Below are positions 12,801 through 22,802 of a stretch of DNA of 64,000 nucleotides, piece by piece. Within the stretch, counting starts at the first letter, position 1; each line of letters begins with the position of its first letter. The notes beneath the pieces are model-generated. The model worked only from the letters and a program-made list of their open reading frames with translations. It searched no databases and was not told the origin of the DNA. Position numbers and translations under genes: made by a program. Source of the DNA: Rotaria socialis (Eukaryota > Rotifera > Eurotatoria > Philodinida > Philodinidae). Location: NCBI GenBank assembly GCA_905331475.1, contig CAJNYU010000007.1, forward strand, positions 124,001-188,000, in the 5' to 3' direction.

Positions 12801-13507
12801 AAAAAAATACACTCCAAATCTGTACAATTTCATGATAAATTGAAGTTTTCACTTCACTCGAACGCAAACTAGGTATTCTATTCCTTTCTTCAAATTATTT
12901 AATATGAAACTAAGCTGAACAATATCGTTCTTTAATCCGGACTCTTTTATTGCATGATTAAATGCAGAAATTGTGATACAAGATGAACTCAACGTAGCCT
13001 TTGACATCCTAACAAATTCTTCGTTGAAAAGATAAAGCCTAGATAAGATGCTATACTTCGAACTTCTTTCGATCAATGGATAAATTTCAGAGAAAAAAGT
13101 AACCTGCTGGTTGTTGATTTTCATCATTGACAACTTGATATTTATCAATTTTAATTAGTCTTCTTTTTTTAATACAATGTTCTAACCACATTGGATCAAC
13201 CAATGGTATATTATTTTTATTTGCATATAATTTCGTTTCTAAATTTCCATTTTTAAAAATGATATGCGTTGTTGAAGAAGCGTGTGGTTGTTCGACAATA
13301 TTAGCACCATATTTTTTTTCTAACTCATTTCCTAAACGAAGAGACCGATCACATCCATTTTGACTTGAACGATAATCAATAAAAAATTGGCATTCTAACA
13401 AAATAAACAACATAATTTGTTTTCGAAACAAAACAGGACTTGCTGTTTCTCATTATAAACATACGCGAGAATAAAATTGCTCGATCGATCTTATTTCCGG
13501 ATGTCAT
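9820..13507 (-). CDS. MCPH1: Microcephalin-like triple-BRCT protein (MCPH1)
   Basis: Minus-strand gene from ATG at 13505-13507 to TGA at 9820-9822. Exon 1 is 13465-13507. Exon 2 (13104 to about 13400) encodes the N-terminal BRCT, with FIDYRSSQNGCDRSLRL, THIIFKNGNLETK and VDPMWLEHCIKKRRLI, the layout of MCPH1 BRCT1. A 997-nt intron (12107-13103) follows, then a low-complexity middle (about 10.8-12.1 kb). The C-terminal BRCT pair starts at RRMGDCFSFETIDMTITHII, continues through FEWLKSSSRIGEWLNVNKFE and LLGGNV, and ends WVIDSIKSGECLSTDDYLI, closely paralleling the human WVLDSITQ...ENYLLS. MCPH1 acts in the nucleus in chromosome condensation and the DNA-damage response. The ATG lies 2 nt after a strong 3' splice site (TTTCAG), and the EAF stop is only 93 bp upstream. 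Confidence 0.85.
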
Positions 13508-13600
13508 ATCTGAAATGATAGAAGAAAAAATGAACGAAGAAAAAAATTGAATAAGCATAAATTAATTAAACATGAAAAAAAAACACAAAAAATTATATTT

Positions 13601-15907
13601 TTAATTTTCTTCATCGCTTGTATCACTAAGTTGAAGATCTTGTTCTAAAAACAGAAAGAAAATCATTTCAAATGAGTAAATTCAAATGTCGATCTAACCA
13701 AGTGTTGTATGAGATGAACGTCTTGCTATTACATTTGTTTGCACCGGTGCTGCTGGAATCGACACAGATATTGCAGCAGTCTCAGGTGAATCTGGTGAAG
13801 CTTTATATTGAAAAACAAATATATACCGAAAAAATTCTTTTTTTTAAATTTACATTCTTCATCACTAAGTCGATCATCCGCAGAAGATAATGTTCGCTTG
13901 GCAGGCATTGGTTTAACAGGTGCATTGACTATTGGTTTACTAGGATTTGTTACTTTTTGTGTTGTTGGTTTACTGATTGTAGTTGCTGTTGCCAGTGTCG
14001 TTGTTGTTGCTATTGTTGGTTTCGTTGGTTTTTTATCTGGTAGAGATTCTATTACATTGGTACGTGGAACTGCTGGCTTTATTGGTGGATTTACAGTACG
14101 ATTTTCCATACTAAAGAAATATGTGCATTTAATAAATAATAAAAGAACAAAAAGAAATATAATGTTTACCGAACATTTTTTACTCTGACATTTGCTGATA
14201 AACGTTCAAGCACTATTTTACCAGTTTGAGGATCAATTATCATCAAGCATTCTTTTGGTGTATATGATTTTGTATTTCCAGAAAATTTCGTTGATTGAGT
14301 TAATGAGCCCTAGATAACATAAAATAATAATAAATTAGTAAAAGTTTCAACAAGATCTAATCGTGCTTTTAGTTTTTATCATCGTAATAACGAACAGAGT
14401 TGACGTGTTTTTAGAATAAATGATATATATTTAGAGACAATCATTTACCAATTTAAATATTTAAAGAAATATTTTTCTTATAGACTAGATTATCTCGACA
14501 CTGGTAATACGAAATACAAATAGTATTTATGGAAAGTACTATAACAATGCTAATCTCGTCTGCTACCTCAAATTTCATTTTAACAATGAAATTAAGTCAA
14601 TAAATTGCAAAACAAAAAAAGTGTAGCCTAACATTTCATTTAATAAAGAAGATTATTAACATTTTGAAGTTTAGAAAACAATTTCCTTCAGACAATTTTA
14701 TAATGAAATTTTGATTCGCATCAATAAGAAACAGTTCATTTTGAATTTAATTCTATCTATGAAATCTTCTTGTAATTCAATATACTTAACTATTTTGTAA
14801 ACGATAGTGATGTTTATATTGATACTTATTCTAAATATTTTCCCATTGAATAAATCAGGCTTGATTAGACATATATTCAAATGATAAAATTTCACATGAA
14901 ATATTTTCTTATCTCTCAATATTTTATCTTTATCTAATTCTTAAATCTGATATACAAGAGAATGTGAAAATATATCACCCTCAAGTCTATTGCCGTTTAT
15001 TTTCCTATACTATTTAGTGATACAAAAACTCCACATAAACATTGAATCGAGTGAAATATTTTCGAAAAGTGTTCTACGGAAAAGGAATCATGAAAAAAAC
15101 CTTTCTGAATTTCATAGGATGATAGAAGTATTGATTCTCTTCGAAAGTTACAATTCTTCAAGAGATCTTTCTACTGGCTTATCAATTTTAGAAAAAGTTT
15201 AAAAATTCTGCTTTATCTAGTTTTGATGCATAAAATTATGAGAATTTACATTGAAGATTCTCTTATAAGTATTCCAGTTCAATCAAACAACAACATGACG
15301 AGCTTGACAGTATCAGATTTTTGAAAGAGAATACTGTGAAGTTTGGGTTTTATCAATAATTTATTATAAATTAGTTTCGCAAACTCTCGCAACATTTGAA
15401 TTGTTACGTTCAGTTAGAATTACGAGGAACAATCGAACATAACGATTAATCTTTGAATTCACTGAAACAAAAGCTAATATTTAACACAAGAAAAAATTCT
15501 TCGAAAATAATGTTTTCTTTTTATCGAAAGTAGAAATTCATGATTTGATCGATGTTTCATGTTAAAACATATACTTATGATGTATTACCGAGGAAAGATC
15601 AAATGAACTTACTTCAACATTTGGTAATGTAATTGAAACATCTTGTGTTGAACCCACATTTAACTCGGCTTGTTCAGATTTGGCAACAGAGGCCGGCTTA
15701 AAATCATCTAGAAATTCTCAAAAGAAAAGTTTCACAATAAAAGTCAATAAAAATAATCTATTTAAAACTACATTTAATAGTATGGTAACCATATTTCGAT
15801 GAATTTCCATCGTTTATTGAATTCCATGTATCACCAAAATCTAACTCATAAGCTTTTCCATCTTCCAAATATTCAAGTAAAGGATTTGTATTTGGCGCTG
15901 ATGCCAT
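13601..15907 (-). CDS. EAF: ELL-associated factor (EAF1/2 homologue)
   Basis: Exon 1 (15772-15907) starts MASAPNTNPLLEYLEDGKAY and runs to YHTIK. Exon 2 (15613-15707) reads DFKPASVAKSEQAELNVG and then VSITLPNVE. A 1303-nt intron (14310-15612) separates these from exon 3: GSLTQSTKFSGNTKSYTPKE, then CLMIIDPQTGKIVLERLSAN and VRVKN. These match the EAF N-terminal domain of human EAF1/2 (HTIRYDFKPAS, VTITLPHI, CVLIINHDTGEFVLEKLSS). A Pro/Thr-rich linker follows, then a short acidic end, QDLQLSDTSDEEN, like the EAF C-terminus. EAF binds ELL and supports RNA polymerase II elongation in the super or little elongation complex. The gene diverges from the FAM13-like gene, with 256 bp between the two starts. 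Confidence 0.9.
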
Positions 15908-16163
15908 TCTTTTTTTAATGCTTGATTTACACAATGAATGATGGAAAAACGGTTTCTCTTTTGTAAAACAAAGTCAATCTATTAAAATGATTGGTTGAAT
16001 ATTTTAGCTATTTAGATTTATTCTTGAATCCTCTAAAATTGCATTTTATTGGTTGCTAACGCACGATCCGTTGTTTCCTTCCTCATCAAAATAGACTCCT
16101 CACTGTTATGTTACGTCGACAGAGAATTCTCTTTTTATTCACATAGAAAAAGAAAGATACACA

Positions 16164-17360
16164 ATGTCGATTATAAACGATACCAATACATCATTGATGA
16201 GTTCGATATCAACAAATAATTTTTTACGTGACTGTATTGACTTGGCTATTGATGGATTTTTATTTCGTGGTATAACACCATCAGATCATTATTATCGTTT
16301 TTCACAGTCATTTCCAAAAGCTTTCTCACTTTTACCATCATATTCCAATCCGAATGGATCAACAATTATAACCACACCAAAACAATCTCATATTTATCAT
16401 GCATCAGCATCATCATCATCAAAGCATTCATCTATACAACATCAACGTACAAATAATGTTCCTCCACTAGATTTATCTTCGTTAGGTTCAAATATTTTAC
16501 TTGAACAACAGCCAGTTTCAACAATTATGCCAACGGCTAATACAGGAATTACTATTAAACCGAAGAAACCAATTTATAGTCCAAAAGATGTAAGATTGTA
16601 TACATTGAATGGTGACTTCGTCTCCTCATTTTTGTTTAATCTTTTCATCGAAATTATCTACTAAAATTTTCAATTTTTCAATCGAGAGAAATTCAATCAA
16701 AGAATCTGCTGATATCCGATATGATGAAAAACATATGATTCACATTAATAGAAAACAGAACAAAAAATAAAGTATTTCAACAATCAGTGCAAATAATGAC
16801 ATAAGCTAATACTAGACATTTTTACAAAAATATATAATTCTAAATTGTATTTTTGTTTTTTAAATCGACCGTTAATAATATTTTAGTCAGTATCATCATC
16901 ATCGACCAGTGATCGTCGACTAGGAAGTTCACGTCGTCCAGGTTCATCAGGAACCAAAACTCCACTTGTAACATCGAATACTCCAAATACTCCGTTGTCA
17001 TCGAATGATCAATCTCCATCAACACAAAGTGTTAATCCAAAACGACCTGTAACAGCTCCGAGTCCATCATCAGATATTTGGAATTCTCCTCAACAACAGT
17101 TAAGTTCACTTGAAATTGAGGCACGTGATATTCAAGAACGTATGGGAAAATATCGTTTAAGACATGGACGTCCACATGATCTTTCACAAATGACGCCAAA
17201 ACAAATTTATGATGAGAAATGTGATATGCAACAAGAATTATTGAGATTTGAAAATAAATATTCGAAACCAACAACCAGTGAACAGAAACGTATTATGAAA
17301 CCTCTCTATGATTATTATCGACAATTGAAACGCCTTGTTGAAAAGCAGCAACAGACTTGA
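16164..17360 (+). CDS. FAM13: FAM13-family protein, short form
   Basis: Two exons, 16164-16589 and 16887-17360, give about 299 residues (the 297-nt intron begins GTAAGA). The N-terminal half is Ser/Thr/Pro-rich without a domain. The C-terminus carries the FAM13 helical module: ERMGKYRLRHGRPHDLSQMT, PKQIYDEKCDMQQELLRFEN, then PTTSEQKRIMKPLYDYYRQL. This parallels human FAM13A (GRPEDIKNMTKEQIAAEK, ALLYYESIHGRP, ERQVMKPLYDRYRLVKQ). No RhoGAP domain is present, so it resembles FAM13C-type forms. It stops right after this module, whereas vertebrate FAM13A continues into a second one. An AATAAA lies about 12 nt after the stop. Vertebrate FAM13 proteins are tied to Wnt and lipid phenotypes; the mechanism is unsettled. 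Confidence 0.82.
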
Positions 17361-17616
17361 AAAAAATAATAAATAAACATATTTGTGTTGTGTATTTTTT
17401 TTTGTACATTGTGTGTAGGTGGAGTTTGTGGATTTTTTTTTCTTTCTATATAAGATAAAAAAAAACAGAGAGGCAAGAAAATTGCTTCAGTATTATGAAA
17501 TAATGGCATATGAGAGGAAAGAAAAGAAAGTTAATTTCAAAATACATTTATTTCGACAGACTTATTACTTAAATATTCTTAGACGAAGTATATCTTTTTT
17601 TAGATTGTTCTTTTTC

Positions 17617-18543
17617 ATGGCTTCAACTTTAACACCGATTCTTGATTTATCAACTCTTTCACTGTACAAAGTGAAAACAAATCCTATCTCTTCACTTGCC
17701 AATCAAAACGAACGACGTCGTGAAGTATTAAAACGACAAAAAGAAAAAAGAGAACAAAAAATATCTCAACTTCGTTTTTCAGCTAATGATAATGAATCCA
17801 ATGCAAATGATAAGCCCCAATGGCCACCTCGTCAACATCGTAAAAATACATCGTTCACTTGTCCTATTGGTATGATGCTTGCTGAATGGTTATTTTCAGC
17901 TCCTGAAGATATATCATCATGGTTTATAATTCCATGCCCACGTGGTCAACGTTGCATGGTTGTTTGCCAATCAAATCGCACACAAGTTTATGGCAAATAC
18001 GGTAATCTGATGAGAACCATGTTTACTCAATTACCTAAACAAACAATTCTCTATTGTATATATGACTATCGTTCGTCAATTTATCATATAATTGATATAA
18101 TAATGTGGAATGGACAAGATTATTCTACACAAATTGAATGTCAATGCCGATTTTTTATGTTAACATCATTATATGGTGATTCAAGATTAAATAAAAATTT
18201 TCAAATACTTCTTCCTATGAAAATTGAAGATAAAATAGATTTAATTGAAGCTGAAGATGGCTATTTATTTTATCATCCATTAGGTTTCTATGAATCGGGT
18301 TATTCTCCGCTTGTTTGTTGGCTAAAACCATTTATGATTGAAGAAATTCTTGGAATTAAATTATCTTATCCAGTTAATAAACCTAATGGATATATAACAG
18401 CACAAGCTTATATGTTCGAAGAACAATCAAATAGAAAAGAAAAACAATTTGTTGAAAAATCACACAAAAAAAGAAACAAGAAAAAGGAAGAAAAACAACA
18501 AGAAGACGAAGGCGAAGAAGATTTAATGACCGTAGATAATTAG
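17617..18543 (+). CDS. SNUPN: Snurportin-1
   Basis: Single-exon coding region of 308 residues. The N-terminal basic segment (YKVKTNPISSLANQNERRRE, VLKRQKEKREQ) is the importin-beta-binding domain. The cap-binding fold follows: LAEWLFSAPED, CPRGQRCMVV, ILYCIYDYRSSIYHIIDIIMW, CRFFMLTS, DGYLFYHPLGFYESGYSPLV and CWLKPFMIEEILGI, all colinear with human snurportin-1. It binds the trimethylguanosine cap of spliceosomal snRNPs and carries them into the nucleus with importin-beta. The tail is Lys/Glu-rich. The frame is open upstream to 17419, but I prefer the ATG at 17617-17619 because a strong 3' splice site (TTTTTTTAG) lies 13 nt before it and the upstream frame is simple-sequence. It converges on KANSL1 with only 35 bp between stop codons. 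Confidence 0.93.
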   Translation: MASTLTPILDLSTLSLYKVKTNPISSLANQNERRREVLKRQKEKREQKISQLRFSANDNESNANDKPQWPPRQHRKNTSFTCPIGMMLAEWLFSAPEDISSWFIIPCPRGQRCMVVCQSNRTQVYGKYGNLMRTMFTQLPKQTILYCIYDYRSSIYHIIDIIMWNGQDYSTQIECQCRFFMLTSLYGDSRLNKNFQILLPMKIEDKIDLIEAEDGYLFYHPLGFYESGYSPLVCWLKPFMIEEILGIKLSYPVNKPNGYITAQAYMFEEQSNRKEKQFVEKSHKKRNKKKEEKQQEDEGEEDLMTVDN

Positions 18544-18578
18544 ATTTATTTTTCTTATTTTTTTATGCACGAAAATAA

Positions 18579-20903
18579 TTATTTTGTATCAATTGTTTCT
18601 GTATATGCAATTCCATTAGGTGTCAAACGATATTTATACTGTTTTTGATTCGTAATTGATAAACCGTTAGGTACAGATAATGATGTTTGTAATGTTCCAT
18701 TTTTTCGATTCGATGTTAATGAAACAGTTTTTAATATTGGATCATTTGTTATCCAAGATTCTTGTTCTAATTCACAACGTATATGGCGATGAATATAACT
18801 TTCATCAGATATATCTTCACTTTCTTGTTGACTAACAGATTGTTCAATATTTATTAAACTATCAAAATCTTTATTTGTTAATATTCGCCAACTCGGTGTC
18901 AAAATATCGTGAGCAGACGAAGTATTTGTAATTCCTGTGGTGCTAGTTGATGTAGTTGACAATGAAGATTGTGGTGAAGCTATAACAATTAATTAAAATT
19001 AAAATAGAAAACCTTCTAGAGAAAAGTAATAAACAACTAGTTCACTCTTGTTGTAAATACATCTCTAGATTCTTTTCTGAAATCAAACAAATATTAATAA
19101 AATATCAGTTATTATAGAAGTATTGTGAATTTTTGAAACATTCAACGTTAAGTTCTATTCAAATCAAAAAAGGTTTGATTATGTTCATCGTGTCTCCATT
19201 ATAGACTATAGTTCGATTATTTCTAGAGAAACATTCTTGAATATCAATTGTGCGACTCTTTTCACTATGAATTTCTCAATGATCATGTCTTCCTTCGACT
19301 CCAAGAGCTTGCAAATATAAATAAATTTCATGAGAAAACGTCTCAGCTCGTATTACAACAATTCGCTCTGCATTATAGTTCCTTTTCAGTTTCGAAAATA
19401 ATTCTCAAGGATTCATCGACATGAAAGTTAAATTTCGAATATTTGAAAGTTAAATTCAACATTATTGGCACGCTATTTTTAATAAAATACAATTTTGAAA
19501 TTCTCTTCTGTTGAGTGTTTTATTCAACCTGATAATCAGATTTAAGATTAGATTATTCAAGTATTAGCTACAATTTAGAAGTTAGGAAGAAAAGTAAAAA
19601 AAAACTTTTTATATGTACAACCGTATACAAGAAATTTACGTTTGTTCCGGAACACAATCATTTGACAAAAAAAAGCTATGAAAGTTTCTCAAAAGATATG
19701 ATTACTAAATGTTAGTCTGTTTTCACTACACTATATTAAAAATGAACTTCGAACTTTTTCTTTCTTACGAGATTTAAATTTTTAAAGAATAAAACTTTTT
19801 AGAAAACTTTTAATTTAAAATTACCTATTCTTTTTTGTCGTTTATTTGTTAGATCATAATTAGTTGAAATGAAATTACTGTTCGATATATTTCGAGATTC
19901 TTCTATGGTTCGTTTAGTAGTTTTATTTGTATCTCCAACAATAACAGATACAGAGGATTGTAATTTTGGTAGCTGTTGTTTTTTCTTTGATGTTGTTGCT
20001 GATGATGATGATGATGACAATGATAATGATGATGGAACTTTTTTTGATGAATTGGATATGTTCGACGTTGTAGTGTGACCGATACGATCAGCAATTTTCG
20101 ATAAACACACAATAAGATCAGATTCTAAGTGATAATCAAGAAGTAAACAAATAATTTTTTATACAAATGATGAAAACCTGGCGTTGAATATTCTGTATGA
20201 CTACTGGAATAATTATGTTCATTACGAACTTGATGAATATGTTTTAATTTCTTTAATAATTGATTATTATTTTCGTTTTTTCTTTGATAAATCCTACAAC
20301 GAGCACAGGAAAAGTCATCAACAATTTCTTCGTCTTCGATATCTTCGTCTTCTTCTGTTTCTTTTTTTTTTAATAATTCTAATGAGTTATCTAACATTTT
20401 TAAACGATGTTCAAACCAAACATTTTCAAGCAAATTTACATCCGGACTAAAATATTTAAAAAAAAAATTTTCATTGAAATGATCGTAAAAAATGATGATT
20501 TGTTTTCACACATTGTCTCAGTTATCTTTTTATCTTGATTAATATTGTATTGTTTTACGATCATTTGTCTTTGTTGAACCCAATGCAGTCTTCTTTTCAA
20601 ATCATTCATTTGTTTAACGCTTGTAGCTGGATTATAATATCGGCCATGTCGAATATTTGATGTGGTTGTCAATTGACCATTATTAACAACTGTATTTAAT
20701 TCATATTTTAATAGTTGTTTTATTGAATTATTAAGAATATTTATTGATTGGTTGAATTTGTTTTCGATTGATTTCGCAGAATAATATGATGATGGATTTA
20801 TTTGAATGTGTGACGAACTATTTGTTAAACAGATACGATCGATTATATCGTCTATGACACATTTTATTACTTCGATATCAATCATTAAAGAATTTATACA
20901 CAT
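18579..20903 (-). CDS. KANSL1: KANSL1-like NSL-complex subunit (PEHE domain)
   Basis: Four exons in phase. The N-terminal part (from ATG at 20901-20903) contains coiled-coil-like helices (MNDLKRRLHWVQQRQMIVKQ), an acidic run and a short CARC motif. The third exon is a Ser-rich spacer. An 845-nt intron (18980-19824) precedes the final exon, which holds the PEHE domain: ILTPSWRILTNKDFDSLINI, then ESEDISDESYIHRHIRCELE and QESW. Human KANSL1 has ILTPSWREVDLQSL and [20 protein letters not shown] at the same place. The PEHE region binds the acetyltransferase KAT8/MOF in the NSL complex, which acetylates histone H4 at promoters. The protein (about 465 residues) is far shorter than vertebrate KANSL1. 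MSL1 also has a PEHE domain, but the TPSWR/EDISDE pattern favours KANSL1. Confidence 0.85.
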
Positions 20904-21178
20904 TTATGACTAGATTTAGGTAGAAAAGCTGTTTCTTTTATTCGAATAATAATAATATACAAAGAAAGCTAATGAATCATTAAAGTTTACTTTTTTTATT
21001 GGTTTGAATAAACTAACCAATTAAACTTATTGACGAGAGGTTTTTATTTATTATCAACGAAGACATAAATAGATTTTATGAGTTTTATTCATATGATTTG
21101 ACATTTATTACTGTACGTTTAGAGTAGAAAATAGATGTCGCTAGAATACTTTGAATATTTACTACGAATACACGACAG

Positions 21179-21427
21179 TCATTGTAAGTCGAAATAACTC
21201 ACTGCATTATTAGCTTTCGCTTCCGGGTAGTTATTTACTAAACTGTTCCAGAGCATTCGATCGAGTGTTGCATTCTGTATTAATTGTATATCATTTTCAC
21301 GTAAATTATTCAAGAAAAACAATATAATACGACAATATGGTATTTTTTTCACGCAAGCAGGATTCAAGAGTAATAGATAATGCTTAAAAGATTTGAGATT
21401 TGTACGATTTCGAAAAATAATCATCAT
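21179..21427 (-). CDS. Doubtful 82-residue hypothetical ORF
   Basis: A minus-strand frame ending NNYPEAKANNAVSYFDLQ, with composition more protein-like than most non-genic frames here (NLRENDIQLIQNATLDRMLW). No domain is recognised and there is no clear upstream exon. A possible 3' splice site lies inside the frame (TTTTAAG before CATTATC), so it could be the last exon of a gene remnant. Kept as a weak candidate only. Confidence 0.2.
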   Translation of the reverse strand: MMIIFRNRTNLKSFKHYLLLLNPACVKKIPYCRIILFFLNNLRENDIQLIQNATLDRMLWNSLVNNYPEAKANNAVSYFDLQ

Positions 21428-21506
21428 AATAATTATATGTATGAATCAAAAAACAAGATTGAAAGAATCAAAGACATTGACTTTCAAGAAACATTTTAAG
21501 AGCTTA

Positions 21507-22285
21507 CCCTAGGGCATGTACTGAACAAAGGATACCCGAAAAAGTACCCTGCTACTAGTATGTCTTAGGAGCTTTATGGTACTGGAGTACTTAAAAGTAC
21601 TCAGGTAGGTACCCTGCTGGAAAACAACTAGTAAATGAGTACTTGAAGGTACTGATCAAGTACTCAACTGGATACTATTGCACAGTATGCTTAGGTACCC
21701 TGTTACCAAAATTGCAGTACGTTGATGGCCGAACCTAATCTTCGAATTTTTTCATTTTTTTCTCTCAGAACAATTTATTAAATTTTTTTCGATATTATTT
21801 AATTAAATTTTTCCGATCCTGAAAACTCTAGCACGTCAAATTTCGGGATTTGACCGGGCTTGAGTTGGTCGAATCTCCATCCGATCACTTCAGGGTAGTC
21901 CAATCTTAATTTACAATTAAGATTGGCATGTTCTCCACTAATAAATAGTCAAGAAATAATCTAGAAAACAAAATATGAAAAAATTTTATTTTCTGATGGC
22001 TCACCGAGTTGTTTATAAGGAGCTGTTCACGTAAAAGAAAACGGTGAATGAGCAGACGCCACACAGAACGCGATAAATCTAGGGTACCCTGTAGAGCTTT
22101 CCTCAGTAAAATTACAGGTGCTGGTACTCATACAAGTACTGCTTCAGCGAAACATACTGCTATGGGTACTCAATGCAGTACCTACAATAGTCTGGTTACT
22201 GAGAATTTTCTAAGTACCCTTAATAGGTACCCTGGCGTGGCTTTCTTAGTATGTGGGTACCCTGAACCCAGTACATTCCCTAGGG
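21507..22285. mobile_element. TA-flanked MITE with CCCTAGGG tips and GTAC-rich arms
   Basis: Terminal inverted repeats CCCTAGGGCATGTACTG (21507-21523) and, on the other strand, CCCTAGGGAATGTACTG (22269-22285) differ at one position of 17. TA flanks both ends (21505-21506, 22286-22287), as for Tc1/mariner-like insertions. The outer arms (to about 21730 and from about 22080) hold roughly twenty GTAC tetramers, many as GTACCCTG or AGTACT. A perfect 12-bp hairpin (CCAATCTTAATT, loop TAC) sits near the middle at 21900-21926. There is no transposase. The open frame 22048-22521 running through the right arm is a by-product of the repeats. Confidence 0.75.
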
Positions 22286-22802
22286 TAACTATAGATGTTA
22301 GAATGTATCAAGTAGTAGTGAAAGAGAATAGATCGCAGAATTTAATAGTTGTCAGCCTGAAGCAATATGACAAACTTTATTTTTTTCTTCTTCTTTATGT
22401 GTTAGTGACTTTTTGTTGTTTTTCATTTCTTTCTCGTCCTGTCAATATAAACGTTGCCACTTATTATTGTAATGTATATGAAGACACCATTCTTTTACAA
22501 GTGAAAAAACATAAACGGTAAGACACAACTTCTGAAATTTGTTCTAATTGCTTTTTATGCTCGAAAACAATTGACAATGCATACATGTTCTTTTTAGATT
22601 CCTCATTTTTTTTGATTGAAAATGAATACTAATGTACAAAAAAAACCCACAAATTATAAGGCTTTCACTAGCATGCTTTTTATTGTCTTCTTGTTATATC
22701 CTATCATCCTGTCTCTCGTTGTTTTATTAATTTTTTTCAGCAAGATTATCTGCAAAAAGAACCGTAATGAACATCATTGAATAAGAAGAAATCGTTTCAG
22801 CG

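Larger units (their letters stand above)
20904..22802. other. Intergenic around the GTAC-rich element
   Basis: Apart from the element at 21507-22285 and a doubtful ORF, the stretch is AT-rich with no supported gene. About 22.7-22.8 kb is presumably the 5' flank of the ADP-ribosylation gene. A TTTCAG 3' splice site ends 2 nt before that gene's ATG, so its mRNA probably begins with a leader spliced in from elsewhere. Confidence 0.5.

Noticed and set aside
13808-14188. Hydrophobic 126-residue plus-strand frame resembling membrane helices
   Set aside because: It is the antisense of the Pro/Thr/Ala-rich EAF exon; the EAF reading is supported by homology and splicing.
17419-17616. N-terminal extension of snurportin
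   Set aside because: Simple-sequence, absent from the family, and lies upstream of a strong 3' splice site adjoining the better ATG.
19869-20112. Poly-Asp plus-strand and poly-His minus-strand frames
   Set aside because: Other-frame readings of the Ser-rich repeat in the KANSL1-like exon.
22048-22521. 157-residue plus-strand frame
   Set aside because: Its first half is the GTAC-rich right arm of a transposon and the rest is unrelated flank, so it is a repeat by-product.
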